Below are positions 41,820-51,470 of a stretch of DNA of 64,000 bases, one piece after another. The notes beneath the pieces are model-generated. The model was given only the letters and a program-made list of their open reading frames with translations. It was not told the origin of the DNA and did no database searches. Made by a program: the position numbers and the translations under genes. The DNA comes from Saprospiraceae bacterium (GTDB lineage Bacteria > Bacteroidota > Bacteroidia > Chitinophagales > Saprospiraceae): assembly GCA_016710265.1 (NCBI GenBank), contig JADJJL010000007.1, positions 496,001-560,000 on the forward strand, given 5' to 3'. Each line of letters begins with the position of its first letter. The first letter of the stretch is position 1.

Positions 41820-43895
41820 TCAAAAAAGATTCCAAACCAAAAAACTAGAGATCCAGGCCAAAGCACCCATGTATAAAAATTGGCCAATCGCCCAACTCCA
41901 ATTTGTTTCACGTTTCATCACTGCCAATGTGCTCATACATTGCATGGCAAAGGCATAAAAGACCGCTAAACTTAAGGCTCTTCTGGGTGAATAAAATACA
42001 CTGCCGTCCTTGTCTAATTCAGTGGCCATTTTTTCTCTGAGGGTATTTACTTCATTGTTGGGCCCAAGGCTATAGATGGTACTCATCGTTCCTACAAAAA
42101 CCTCTCTTGCGGCAAAAGAAGTGATCAATGCAATCCCAATTTTCCAATCAAATCCCAAGGGTCTTATGAGTGGTTCAACCAAATGACCGATTTTTCCAGC
42201 AAAGGAATTTTCCAAAATCACGGACTCCACATAATGATCTGCCGTTTCTCCGGTCAATCCCCTATTCAATGCCTCTGTCCTAGCTTGTTCTTCTGCTTTT
42301 TCTAATTGCCCTGGAAAAGAGTAACTAGCTAAAAACCACAATAAAATGGCTATTAAAAAAATAATCTTCCCAGCCTGCAAAACAAATGAACTGACTTTAG
42401 ATCTAATGGTCAACCAGATCTGGGTCCATTGCGGCCATTGATAGAATGGTAAGGGCATTGCCAGTATGCTATTCTCCTTGGCAGGAAGTATTAAATGCAA
42501 ACCATAGGCTGTTAATAAAGCTAAAAATATTCCCAACAAATACAATCCCATAAATGCCAAACCTTGTTGGTTGAAAATGCCAAATACAGTTTCTCTTGGC
42601 ACGATAAATCCAATCAATGCCGCATACACTGGCAACCTCGCAGAACAGGGAATTAAAGGAATTACAAATGAAGTCAATAATCGTTCTCTTTTGCTGTTAA
42701 TGCTTCTGGTAGACATGATTGCAGGAATTGCACAGGCTCCCCCACTAATTAATCCAATAACCGATCGGCCATTCAATCCAATTTTTGAAAAAAGATGATC
42801 CAATAAATAAACCACCCTGGACATATAACCTATCTCCTCAAGAATCGCCAGAAATAAAAATAGAATAGCAATTTGGGGGATAAAAACGACAATCCCTGCC
42901 AGGCCCGGCAATATTCCCCTTGTTAGGAGTGAGGAAAAACCATTGTTTGGGAGGACAGATTGGAGTTGGTTGGCCATCCAAGCAAACGAGCCGTCTATAG
43001 CATCCATGGGCCATTGTGCAAAAGAAAAAATCATTTGAAAAATCACAAACAAAATTCCCATAAAAATGGCAAGTCCAAGAACAGGATGGGTAAGAATCCG
43101 ATCAACTTTAGCCGTAAATAACGACTTGTATTTTTTGTTTTGATGGTCATTAGTTCCAATTGATTCTGTTATCCAGCCATCAATGTGTTGGTACCTTTCC
43201 ATGGTATCCTGGATCTGAAATCGAATAAAATCTGAATATTGTGCTGTGTTTGATTTTATCTGTTGTGTTGATTTAAAAACATTGCGTGCATTTTCATTGG
43301 GATTTGGCAAACTATTTAATCCTATTGATTGAAGTCTTTCATAATTATAATCAATTAGAGCGGCACTCTTGTTTTCTATCTTTAGCACATCTGCCTGCAA
43401 AATCCATTTTTTAATTTCTGCTTGATTTTCACCAGTTCGATTGCTTACTGGAAATACTATTGTATTAAATTTTTCAGCCAGCAGATTTTTCCAATACCCC
43501 ACAGTTTCAGGATCTACATGGTCAATGTTGGTGAGACAAATCAGCATTGGGATTCCAAGGTCATTGATTTGTGTCAGCAGTAACAATTGCTTGTCTAGAA
43601 GCCTTACATCTGCCACATAAAGTGCAATGTCCGGATAATAGGGATGATCTGTTTGGCTAAGACATTGATTCAAGATTTTCTCATCCTCAGAAACAGGAAA
43701 CAAACTGTAAGCTCCCGGTAAATCAATCAGCTTTATTTGCTTGCCAAATTCACCTTGCAGATTCACAATTTTGGCTTCTACCGTGACCCCAGGAAAATTG
43801 CCCACCTTTTGATTAAGTCCAGACAAAGCATTGAATAAGCTTGTTTTGCCGCTGTTTGGATTTCCAATAAATGCAATATTCAGGGGCTGACTCAT
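41820..43895 (-). CDS. feoB: Ferrous iron transporter FeoB
   Basis: A 691-residue inner-membrane Fe2+ transporter. The N-terminal G domain has G1 GNPNSGKTSLFNALSG, the DLPGAYSL switch and TNID. A helical spacer leads to the membrane domain with the two Gate motifs (GACAIPAIMSTR and SFAAREVFVGTMS-type). I choose the ATG at 43895, which overlaps the feoA stop by four bases and gives MSQPLNIAFIGNPNSGK. An upstream in-frame ATG at 43931 would lie within feoA. Confidence 0.95.
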   Translation of the reverse strand: MSQPLNIAFIGNPNSGKTSLFNALSGLNQKVGNFPGVTVEAKIVNLQGEFGKQIKLIDLPGAYSLFPVSEDEKILNQCLSQTDHPYYPDIALYVADVRLLDKQLLLLTQINDLGIPMLICLTNIDHVDPETVGYWKNLLAEKFNTIVFPVSNRTGENQAEIKKWILQADVLKIENKSAALIDYNYERLQSIGLNSLPNPNENARNVFKSTQQIKSNTAQYSDFIRFQIQDTMERYQHIDGWITESIGTNDHQNKKYKSLFTAKVDRILTHPVLGLAIFMGILFVIFQMIFSFAQWPMDAIDGSFAWMANQLQSVLPNNGFSSLLTRGILPGLAGIVVFIPQIAILFLFLAILEEIGYMSRVVYLLDHLFSKIGLNGRSVIGLISGGACAIPAIMSTRSINSKRERLLTSFVIPLIPCSARLPVYAALIGFIVPRETVFGIFNQQGLAFMGLYLLGIFLALLTAYGLHLILPAKENSILAMPLPFYQWPQWTQIWLTIRSKVSSFVLQAGKIIFLIAILLWFLASYSFPGQLEKAEEQARTEALNRGLTGETADHYVESVILENSFAGKIGHLVEPLIRPLGFDWKIGIALITSFAAREVFVGTMSTIYSLGPNNEVNTLREKMATELDKDGSVFYSPRRALSLAVFYAFAMQCMSTLAVMKRETNWSWAIGQFLYMGALAWISSFLVWNLF

Positions 43896-44206
43896 TTTAA
43901 ATCCATAGGTTTCGTGATGATCGTCTCCCATTCATTTTTTCTAAGTGCAAAAAAAGATTGATCCACTTGCACATAATAACAGCCTCCCCAAGGAGCTTTT
44001 CTGATCAATTTAATCACTTTGCCTGGATAAATTCCTATACTTATCAAGCGAATCGCTAGCATAGGGTCAAGAAGTTGAAGAATCAAATATTCCAATGTAT
44101 CGCTTATTGAATTTAAAAGAGCCCGCAAAGATAGTTTAGCCCACTTTAGGACCCAATGATAAATGTCATAAATTGCCAAAAATTCACATATCATGGTATA
44201 AAACAC
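43892..44206 (-). CDS. feoA: FeoA-family protein
   Basis: An FeoA SH3-like domain of about 70 residues (LLDPMLAIRLISIGIYPGKVIKLIRKAPWGGCYYVQVDQSFFAL) that interacts with FeoB in Fe2+ uptake. The N-terminus is uncertain. The frame is open to 44206 (MFYTMICEFLAIYDIYHW), but the family usually starts about 12 residues before the LLDPMLAIRL helix. A TTG near 44133 is possible. It overlaps feoB by four bases. The divergent sigma factor gene begins 88 bp away. Confidence 0.8.
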   Translation of the reverse strand: MFYTMICEFLAIYDIYHWVLKWAKLSLRALLNSISDTLEYLILQLLDPMLAIRLISIGIYPGKVIKLIRKAPWGGCYYVQVDQSFFALRKNEWETIITKPMDLK

Positions 44207-44294
44207 AGATATTTATGAGGCTCAAGCAGCGAAAAATTAGTAATTTCGTTTTACAATAAAGCAAAGACCTAGTTTGGACCTCACATTGAAATAT

Positions 44295-44828
44295 ATGGAT
44301 TCTGAATCTGACCTGATACAAGCCTGTATCAGAAAAGAAGAATGGGCTCAACAAAGGCTTTATGAAGAGCATTATAAAAAAATGCTTTCCATTTGCATGA
44401 GGTATGCTGGAGCGCAGGATGATGCGGTAGATATTTTACATGACGGATACTATAAAATCTTTACCCATTTGGTCAACTACGAACCCAATACTTCTTTAGG
44501 GGCCTGGATGGGTAGAATTATGGTGAATACTTGTATCGATTATTATCGGTATAAAAGCAGGAGACATACTTCAGATCTAGATTCCATCCATGATATCAAA
44601 GGAAGTTTTGTCAATCCACTTGATTCTATCACCATTGAAGAGATCATGAAATCTGTTCAAAAATTGACGGAGACCTATCGTGCAGTTTTTAACCTATATG
44701 TGATCGACGGTTACTCCCACAAAGAAATAGCAGAAATATTACATATCACAGAAAGTACATCCAGATCTAATCTGGTCAAAGCGAGGCAGAAATTAAAAGA
44801 ATTATTGCGAACAGATGAAGAAGAGTAG
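44295..44828 (+). CDS. ECF-type RNA polymerase sigma factor
   Basis: A 177-residue sigma-70 family factor of the extracytoplasmic-function type. Region 2 holds RLYEEHYKKMLSICMRYAGAQDDAVDILHDGY, and region 4 has the HTH KEIAEILHITESTSRSNLVKARQKL. I start at the ATG at 44295, since the upstream TTG gives an unrelated extension. The stop lies 14 bases inside the next gene, whose product is probably its anti-sigma partner, so translation is coupled. Confidence 0.9.
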   Translation: MDSESDLIQACIRKEEWAQQRLYEEHYKKMLSICMRYAGAQDDAVDILHDGYYKIFTHLVNYEPNTSLGAWMGRIMVNTCIDYYRYKSRRHTSDLDSIHDIKGSFVNPLDSITIEEIMKSVQKLTETYRAVFNLYVIDGYSHKEIAEILHITESTSRSNLVKARQKLKELLRTDEEE

Positions 44829-46341
44829 AAATTTTGATGATTGGATAAAAGAGAATTTAGACCAGTACGATCCTGATTTAAAAAACAAGGATGCGGTCTG
44901 GGACAAACTAAAGTCGACTTTACAAAATCATGAGTACGAAGAAAAACTTTTTGATGAATCCATCAAAAACAAGTTTCAGCAATTTGATGCGAAGGCACCC
45001 AAATCTGATTGGAATCATTTTCTTGTAAAATATAAAGAACGTGCCGCCAGAAGAAAAAGAATCTTGGGTATTAGAATTGCAGAATTAAGTCTCGTCATAC
45101 TTTTGCTTTGGACTTTTGATCAATTTTATAAACAGTATGAACCATTACATAAAACATTGCATGCAAAGTTCAATAAGAAATCAGAAAGCGAAGATGCAAG
45201 TGTAACAAGAAATTCATTGTCAAAAAACAATGATCAAAATTCTAATTCAAAAATCTCTAGCAAAGATAAAAAAGCAAATTTTGTTAAATCGACATTAAAG
45301 AACCAAAAGCCTAATACAGACAAAGCAAAACCCTACCCTCTTACTCAAAATGCTTATCCGAAAGCAAATGGAAGTATTGCACTGCACAATTCTGAAAATA
45401 AAAATTCGGATATTAGTAAGGTTGACAATGTTTCGGTAGTCGTGGAGAATACAAATTCCAGTGTTCAAAATTCTGATGTAGAAAACAAAAATAATTTTAT
45501 TGCAAACAATCTTAATTCAACAGACGCCCTAGGTTCTAATGAAAATACGGATCAAGATGCTGCAAAAGAAGAAGAATTGGCTTTGCTTGAATTGAAACAA
45601 TCAGAAATTAAATTTTTGCCAAATCCAAATTATGTTGAACTCCCAAAATATAAACCTGTATTATTCTCTGATTTTGGAATTTGGATCAGCGGCAATGCCG
45701 GTGCTGGAATTAACTTTATTAAAACCCCTCAAGATATTTTATTGGGAAATCATTCCCTCAATAGAATTGGTCAAACTTCAAATGCAGGATTAAAAATCAT
45801 GTTTGATCACGGCAGATGGATCCTTGAATCAGGTCTAAATTATAGTTTTCTAAGTGATCAACCAAAAGTTTGCGATATTTACAAAAGTTATTCCGGTGAA
45901 TTTCACAAAACTGAACTTTTGGTTAATGAATATCAATTGCTTGAAATTCCAATTTTGGCCCATGTGGTGGTTTTATTTACAGATCAAATCAATTGGACCA
46001 TCGGAGGTGGAATTTCTATAGCTGCCAATGTTTCGAGTAAATACCAAAAACATGATTTATTGTATCCTGAAAGACCTCCTCTGGGAATTAGTTTTTTACC
46101 AAGAGCGAGCTATCTGGATGAAAAAATGTACAATGAAGGATTGTTAAACAGAGAAGCTTTCAACGAAAATTCATTTGCAAATCTGATCCTTCAATCAAGA
46201 GTAGTTTACAAACACAGATCTGATGTTCAATTTTTTGGAGAAATCCAATTGAAAAATATGCTCAGCAGTTATGGGTTTGGACCACTTTCCGACCGATACA
46301 AACAATTGGGTTTGAACCTTGGCATTTCTAAAAAAATATAG
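44815..46341 (+). CDS. Two-membrane anti-sigma factor with outer-membrane barrel (Dma-like)
   Basis: A 508-residue protein. Residues 1-82 are cytoplasmic, charged and helical, with two Trp-containing repeats (DAVWDKLKSTL; PKSDWNHFLVKY). Residues 84-103 form one membrane helix (ILGIRIAELSLVILLLWTF). Residues 110-270 are a Ser/Asn/Lys-rich linker. Residues 285-508 look like an eight-strand outer-membrane barrel (GIWISGNAGAGINF ... LGLNLGISKKI). A single chain would span both membranes. This is the layout of the Dma anti-sigma factors reported in Bacteroides thetaiotaomicron. The overlap with the sigma gene supports an anti-sigma role. Confidence 0.75.
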   Translation: MKKSRNFDDWIKENLDQYDPDLKNKDAVWDKLKSTLQNHEYEEKLFDESIKNKFQQFDAKAPKSDWNHFLVKYKERAARRKRILGIRIAELSLVILLLWTFDQFYKQYEPLHKTLHAKFNKKSESEDASVTRNSLSKNNDQNSNSKISSKDKKANFVKSTLKNQKPNTDKAKPYPLTQNAYPKANGSIALHNSENKNSDISKVDNVSVVVENTNSSVQNSDVENKNNFIANNLNSTDALGSNENTDQDAAKEEELALLELKQSEIKFLPNPNYVELPKYKPVLFSDFGIWISGNAGAGINFIKTPQDILLGNHSLNRIGQTSNAGLKIMFDHGRWILESGLNYSFLSDQPKVCDIYKSYSGEFHKTELLVNEYQLLEIPILAHVVVLFTDQINWTIGGGISIAANVSSKYQKHDLLYPERPPLGISFLPRASYLDEKMYNEGLLNREAFNENSFANLILQSRVVYKHRSDVQFFGEIQLKNMLSSYGFGPLSDRYKQLGLNLGISKKI

Positions 46342-46345
46342 GAAT

Positions 46346-46714
46346 CTATTCCTCCCCAAACTGTTTCTCTTCGTGTAATTTCTTAAAAAGTGCTTCAAGT
46401 CGGTAGACTTCTGTTAGGGTATCATCCACATAAAATCTCAATTCGGGCATGACCCTTAATTGTTTTCTCAATTTTTGATGGAGCGAATGTTTTAGTCGTG
46501 GATAATTTTCCTCCATTAACAAAATTACCTCTTGTTGATTTTCATTGTTGAAGATGCTTAAATACACTTTTGCAAGTGCAAGATCCGGACTCATTTTAAC
46601 GCCTGTGACCGTCACCAATACGTCTCCATAAACATATTTACCTTCTTCGGTGAGAATCATGCTGAATTGTCTTCGGATTAATTCACCTATTTGTTTTTGT
46701 CGAATGGACTCCAT
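46346..46714 (-). CDS. rbfA: 30S ribosome-binding factor A
   Basis: A 122-residue KH-like protein that matures the 5' end of 16S rRNA at low temperature. The family pattern is clear: RQKQIGELIRRQFSMIL, VTVTGVKMSPDLALAKVYLSI and KQLRVMPELRFYVDDTLTE. It converges with the anti-sigma gene, with 4 bp between the stops, and is followed upstream by the divergent recG. Confidence 0.93.
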   Translation of the reverse strand: MESIRQKQIGELIRRQFSMILTEEGKYVYGDVLVTVTGVKMSPDLALAKVYLSIFNNENQQEVILLMEENYPRLKHSLHQKLRKQLRVMPELRFYVDDTLTEVYRLEALFKKLHEEKQFGEE

Positions 46715-46844
46715 AAATGATGTGCTTGTGATTGTTCTTAGAATTGTATTTCGTCCAAAATGATCTTATTCAGAGCATTTCAATCAAAATAAGAAAAAAT
46801 TAGGCCATATTGTTCTAAAGTCGGGTTTATTTTGCACCATCAAG

Positions 46845-48959
46845 ATGAATTCTTTCTTAAAACCCGATAGTCCAATAGAATATCTTAAAGGCGTTGGCCC
46901 TCAAAGAGGGGCCTTGTTGCGCAAGCATTTGGCAATAGAAGATGTCCAAAGTCTTCTGTTTTATTTTCCATTCAGGTACATCGATAAATCCCAGATAATC
47001 ACCATTCGTTCTTGTATTGAAGAAGGCAGATGGGTACAAATTATTGGGCGGGTCATCAGCCTGGTGGAGAAAGGAGGTGGAAGAAGCAAGCCATTGATCG
47101 CCGAAATACTAGATAATTCTGGAAGTATAGAACTCATATGGTTTCAAAGCCAAAATTGGGTTTTGGACAATCTCAAAACAGGTAAAACCTATCGCTTTTA
47201 TGGTCGCTTGCAAAAATCGAGTTATGGTCTGAATATCAGTCATCCCGAATTTGAAGAAATAAATGATCTTCAAAATTATAGTCCTAAGCAACCTTTCGAC
47301 CCTGTTTATTCCACTACAGAGGCCCTGGCCAGCAAAGGCCTTGACAGCAAGGGTATTCGCAGAGTGATGGAACATTTGATGCTATCCATTGACTTGAGAT
47401 CCATCCACGAGAATTTACCGTCTTATATATTGGCCAGGTATAAACTTCCTAATAGGGCAGACTCACTTGTTTGGATTCATTTTCCTCAAAACGAAGCTCA
47501 AATTAAAATTGCCCGTGACCGATTTAAGTTTGAAGAATTGTTTAGCCATCAGCTTAAAATTATCCACTCCAGAATTCAAAGAAGTCTTCTAAAACATGGA
47601 TTTGTGTGGCAAAATCCTGGCTTACTTTACCATCAATTCAAAGAAAATTATCTTCCATTTGAATTAACCAATGCTCAACAAAGAGTGATCTTAGAAATTT
47701 GTAAAGATTTGGCGTCAGGACATCAAATGAATAGGCTCCTTCAAGGGGATGTGGGTAGTGGTAAAACGATCGTGGCTTTAATGGTGATGCTGATTGCACT
47801 GGATCACGGATTTCAAGCCTGCATTATGGCACCCACTGAAGTACTGGCCAATCAACATTTAATTAGTTTTAAAGAATATCTAAACCAAATGGGTATAGAG
47901 GTCGCTTTGTTGAGTTCTCAAGTGAAGGGAAAAGCCAGAAAAGAAATTCTTCAAAACCTGGCCAGCGGGCAACTCAAGATCATTATTGGAACTCATGCTT
48001 TGATAGAAGATCAGGTAGTCTTTCATAATTTAGGGATGGTGGTCATTGATGAACAACATCGATTTGGAGTAGAACAACGTTCAAAATTATGGAGCAAAAG
48101 TAAATCTTTGCATCCACACGTTTTAGTGATGACTGCCACGCCAATTCCTAGGACCTTGGCCATGACATTGTATGGTGATTTAGAAGTTTCTGTCATTGAC
48201 GAACTTCCACCCAATCGGAAGGAAATCAAAACCTTGCATATCCGAGACCGCCATCGCCCGGAGCTCATTCGATTTATGAGAGATCAAATCGAACGGGGAA
48301 GACAAATTTACATCGTGTATCCACTTATTGAGGAATCCGAAAAACTGGATTTGGAAAATTTGCAATTGGGTTACGAGAAATTGCTCACCTTTTTTCCATT
48401 GCCTCAATATAAAATTGCAGTGGTGCATGGAAAATTAAAATCAGAGGATAAAAATTTGGAAATGGCTCGCTTTGTCAGGGGTGTTGCTCATATTATGGTG
48501 GCTACCACCGTGATTGAAGTTGGCGTCAATGTCCCCAATGCGTCTGTGATGGTAATTGAAAATGCAGAAAGGTTTGGCTTATCACAGCTTCATCAATTAC
48601 GGGGGCGGGTAGGTCGAGGTGCTGAACAATCCTACTGTGTCTTAATGAGTTCCAATAAACTCAGCGACGATGCAGTCTCCAGACTCCAAATCATGGTGCA
48701 AACCAACGATGGTTTTAAAATTGCCGAAGAAGATTTAAGGATTAGAGGCCCTGGAGATCTTGCAGGAACCAAGCAAAGTGGCTTAATTGAGTTGAAAGTC
48801 GCAGATCTTGTGGAAGACCATAAATTGTTGGTTGCAGCAAGACAATTGGCAGAAGCCATATTGGGCAGAGACCCGCAACTGGCTCATCCTACCAACCAGT
48901 TGTTAAAAAAACTCATAGATCATCAAGGAGAAAAACCCGGCTGGGAAAAAATTAGTTGA
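46845..48959 (+). CDS. recG: ATP-dependent DNA helicase RecG
   Basis: A 704-residue branch-migration helicase acting at stalled forks. It has an N-terminal wedge/OB domain (GVGPQRGALLRKHL), Walker A LLQGDVGSGKTIVALM, the DEQH box VVIDEQHRFGVEQR, TATPIPRTLAMTLYGDLE, and motif VI QLRGRVGRG. The length is normal, and no residue is missing. Confidence 0.96.
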   Translation: MNSFLKPDSPIEYLKGVGPQRGALLRKHLAIEDVQSLLFYFPFRYIDKSQIITIRSCIEEGRWVQIIGRVISLVEKGGGRSKPLIAEILDNSGSIELIWFQSQNWVLDNLKTGKTYRFYGRLQKSSYGLNISHPEFEEINDLQNYSPKQPFDPVYSTTEALASKGLDSKGIRRVMEHLMLSIDLRSIHENLPSYILARYKLPNRADSLVWIHFPQNEAQIKIARDRFKFEELFSHQLKIIHSRIQRSLLKHGFVWQNPGLLYHQFKENYLPFELTNAQQRVILEICKDLASGHQMNRLLQGDVGSGKTIVALMVMLIALDHGFQACIMAPTEVLANQHLISFKEYLNQMGIEVALLSSQVKGKARKEILQNLASGQLKIIIGTHALIEDQVVFHNLGMVVIDEQHRFGVEQRSKLWSKSKSLHPHVLVMTATPIPRTLAMTLYGDLEVSVIDELPPNRKEIKTLHIRDRHRPELIRFMRDQIERGRQIYIVYPLIEESEKLDLENLQLGYEKLLTFFPLPQYKIAVVHGKLKSEDKNLEMARFVRGVAHIMVATTVIEVGVNVPNASVMVIENAERFGLSQLHQLRGRVGRGAEQSYCVLMSSNKLSDDAVSRLQIMVQTNDGFKIAEEDLRIRGPGDLAGTKQSGLIELKVADLVEDHKLLVAARQLAEAILGRDPQLAHPTNQLLKKLIDHQGEKPGWEKIS

Positions 48960-49147
48960 ACCATTAATCAAGCTTATATGTTTGATTTTCAACTTAATAA
49001 GCTATTGATCCGATATAAATTATCTGGTTTAGTTTTATGGGGATCTGCTATAGCAAATAAATTTATAGGCATGTAGGCAGCATTTAGTAATATTGTGGTG
49101 TCTTTAATATCGTCCACATTATTTTGATTCTTAAATTAAATTACCAT

Positions 49148-49624
49148 ATGAATAAAATTATTAATTTTTTTGTGATGATCATGGTGACCATCGCAGGCGT
49201 TTCTGCACAGAGCAACATTCAAAAAGCAATTGACCAGCAAGATTATAAAGCTGTTCAAAAATTAGACAAAGACATCAATCAAGTTTTTGAAGCAGATGGC
49301 ATCAAATTAACTCCACTTTCATATGCTTCCATAAAAGGTGAAGCCGAAATGGTTTCCTTGTTGCTTAAAAATGGCGCTTCTGCCAAACAAATTACTGAAG
49401 GGTCCGATGCACTTATGTTTGCCGCAAAGGGAGGAAACCTTGAGTGTGTTCAATTACTCGTCAAAGCTGGCGCACAAGTGATGAATGAAGGCAAAGATGG
49501 TATGACTGCCAGAGACTATGCAGTTCAAGCTGGACACTCAGATGTGGCTATTTACCTTAATGAACAATTGTCAGCTGAAATTGAAAAAAGAAAAGCTGCT
49601 CCAAGAACCAAGATCACTAGATAA
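49148..49624 (+). CDS. Exported ankyrin-repeat protein
   Basis: A 158-residue protein with a signal peptide (MNKIINFFVMIMVTIAGVSAQ; ATG at 49148 preferred to an upstream TTG-type start). Three ankyrin repeats follow (LTPLSYASIKGEAEMVSLLLKNGA, SDALMFAAKGGNLECVQLLVKAGA, MTARDYAVQAGHSDVAIYL). Such small periplasmic ankyrin proteins are protein-binding modules; the partner is unknown. It is a single-gene unit followed by a strong terminator. Confidence 0.85.
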   Translation: MNKIINFFVMIMVTIAGVSAQSNIQKAIDQQDYKAVQKLDKDINQVFEADGIKLTPLSYASIKGEAEMVSLLLKNGASAKQITEGSDALMFAAKGGNLECVQLLVKAGAQVMNEGKDGMTARDYAVQAGHSDVAIYLNEQLSAEIEKRKAAPRTKITR

Positions 49625-49680
49625 GATTCAGGGAATTTATCCTTCGGGATTTTATTTCTTGAGATAAAAACACATAAAAG

Positions 49681-49711
49681 AGTACTCATCGATGATGGGT
49701 ACTTTTTTTTT
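49681..49711 (+). terminator. Rho-independent terminator of the ankyrin gene
   Basis: AGTACTCATC pairs with GATGGGTACT (one G-T) around GAT, followed by a run of eight or more T. Confidence 0.85.
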
Positions 49712-49783
49712 GGACTTTATTCAAATGGAGTTCAGCTTCCCAATTGAACCTCTAATTTTTATTGCTAATTGGCTTCACTAGGC

Positions 49784-49791
49784 TACCTTTG
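49784..49791 (+). promoter_or_regulatory. -7 element of the SerA-like gene
   Basis: TACCTTTG fits TAnnTTTG exactly and lies 23 bp before the ATG at 49815. Confidence 0.5.
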
Positions 49792-49814
49792 CCCACTTAT
49801 CAATCAATCTAGCA

Positions 49815-50768
49815 ATGTCTTGGAAAATATTAATCAATGATGGTATGGAAGCCAGTGGTGTAGAAGCGCTAAAAGATATTGGTTTTGAAGTAAATACCAA
49901 GAAGATTGAACAGGTCGAACTAATCCACCACATTAATGAATACGATGGAATAATCATACGCAGTGCCACCAAAGTAAAAAGAGACCTTATCGATGCAGGC
50001 CAAAGGCTGAAGTTTATAGCGAGAGGAGGTGTAGGTTTGGACAATGTGGATGTGGCATATGCAAAAGAAAAAGGAATAGAGGTAATCAATACACCCGGAT
50101 CTTCCTCATTGTCTGTTGCAGAATTGGCTTTTGCGCACATACTTAGTTTGAGTCGAGGATTGCAGGAACAACAAAGCCGTTTAAATTCAGCAGAAGACTT
50201 TAGTGCTCTTAAAAAGAAATACAGCCAATCTTCTGAAGTGGGTGGAAAGAAATTGTTATTAATTGGCTTTGGTAGAATTGCAAAAGAATTGGCTAAAATG
50301 TGTCTTGGATTTAATATGAAAATTCAAGTTAACGACCCATATTTAGACCGAGCAGAATTAGAATTTGAAATGTGTGGTCAAAGCATTACCACTAATTTTG
50401 AAATGGTAGATTTAAGAGTAGGATTGCCGCATTCAGATTTTGTGAGCATCCATACGCCTTTTATGGGGAAGGCCATTCTTGGAGAAGAAGAGTTTGGTTT
50501 GATGAAAAAATCGGCTTTTGTCATAAACACTTCCCGTGGCGAAAACATTGATGAAACGGCACTTTTGGTTGCCTTAAATCTTGATAAAATAGCCGGTGCC
50601 GGACTTGATGTATTTCAAAACGAACCCAATGTTAATCCAGTCCTCTTAAGCCATCCTAAAATTAGCAAAAGCCCTCACATTGGAGCTTCAACTCTAGAAG
50701 CACAGGAAAGGATTGCTGGGGAGTTGGTAGGGAAGATAGAGAGGTTGTATAAGGATTTGGGTAATTAG
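49815..50768 (+). CDS. D-2-hydroxyacid (3-phosphoglycerate-type) dehydrogenase
   Basis: A 317-residue NAD-dependent enzyme of the SerA family. Features are the catalytic Arg in KFIARGGVGLDNVD, the dinucleotide loop LLIGFGRIAKELA, NTSRGENIDETALLVAL, the Glu in FQNEPNVNP and the His in SPHIGAST. It most resembles short SerA proteins without the ACT domain, so phosphoserine formation is likely, but other D-hydroxyacids are possible. The last codons run straight into the second cluster of structured repeats. Confidence 0.88.
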   Translation: MSWKILINDGMEASGVEALKDIGFEVNTKKIEQVELIHHINEYDGIIIRSATKVKRDLIDAGQRLKFIARGGVGLDNVDVAYAKEKGIEVINTPGSSSLSVAELAFAHILSLSRGLQEQQSRLNSAEDFSALKKKYSQSSEVGGKKLLLIGFGRIAKELAKMCLGFNMKIQVNDPYLDRAELEFEMCGQSITTNFEMVDLRVGLPHSDFVSIHTPFMGKAILGEEEFGLMKKSAFVINTSRGENIDETALLVALNLDKIAGAGLDVFQNEPNVNPVLLSHPKISKSPHIGASTLEAQERIAGELVGKIERLYKDLGN

Positions 50769-50890
50769 TTAGAAGGCACTAGTTCCTGCGAATATGTAGG
50801 ACAAGTACCACTTGCACCAATAGAGAACTAATCATTTCATTAACTTTCCGAATATTTATCTTCTTTCTATTGTCCTACTTTTTGTCGCAC

Positions 50891-50960
50891 GACTGAACGA
50901 TCCAAGCTGAAAGCTTGGTAGAGTGCGACAGCGCTCTAAGTGAAGGAGCCGCGAAAGCGG
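50891..50960 (+). repeat. Three-hairpin module (copy B)
   Basis: The leader GACTGAACGATC is followed by CCAAGCT-GAA-AGCTTGG (50902-50918), AGAGTGC-GACA-GCGCTCT (50920-50937), and GTGAAGGAGCCGC-GAAA-GCGG (cap 50949-50960). It sits inside the hairpin arm CTACTTTTTGTCGC, which begins at 50875, and is followed by the nested-stem copy 2. The region 50769-50890 holds a conserved 45-bp lead-in (TTTCCGAATATTTATC) and no gene. Confidence 0.7.
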
Positions 50961-50974
50961 ACTAGCAAAAACGC

Positions 50975-51258
50975 AGCCTTTCTAAAAGGCGGCGCTTCTT
51001 TTATTGGCATTCCCTTTTTACCTCCTATTCTTGGAGCCAACGCTGTTGGGCAGATTTTGGTCCGTCGGATTTTGTCGCTACGAAATCTAACCTGTTCGAC
51101 TAAACATTCGTCCTTCAATTTAAAGCAAACTTTCTAAGCAGCGACAAAAAATACGGCCTTTTCTATTTCTGATACTTTTTCTAAGTTAAAACATCCTTCC
51201 ATTTAAAAATTTACGTAACCAAAATCTGCCTATTTGGGGCCGCTAGTTTAGAAAGGCT
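50975..51258 (+). repeat. Nested-stem structured repeat, copy 2
   Basis: Nested pairs are P1 50975-50993 with 51239-51258 (GCGGC/GCCGC), P2 GGGCAGATTTTGG (51048) with ACCAAAATCTGCC (51218), P3 CCGT (51062) with ACGG (51153), and P4 ATTTTGTCGCTAC (51069) with GCAGCGACAAAA (51138). The loop between the P4 arms is about 56 bases. No reading frame is conserved. Confidence 0.75.
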
Positions 51259-51470
51259 CTTTTAATACTCGGAGATGACGGAACGGTGCGCAGCAAACTC
51301 GCTGAACTAAGCAAGTTAGTAAAGGAATGGTGCGCAGCAAACTCGACGAACTAGTCGAATTAATGACTGAACCACGTTGCTAACCTACGTGGAATAAAAC
51401 CGAGCTGATAATCAGCTCGGCTAAAATTAATTTTCTTTAGTGCCTGAACCAAATTATTTATCAAAAGTGA
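51259..51470 (+). repeat. Hairpin array, second copy
   Basis: It repeats the 18225-18367 array: GAACTAAGCAAGTTAG, ACTCGAC/GTCGA, CCACGTTG-CTAAC-CTACGTGG and CCGAGCTGA-TAA-TCAGCTCGG. The last stem is longer than in the first array (9 bp against 7 bp). GGTGCGCAGCAAACTCG appears twice (51279, 51328). I see no gene in 51471-51590. Confidence 0.6.
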
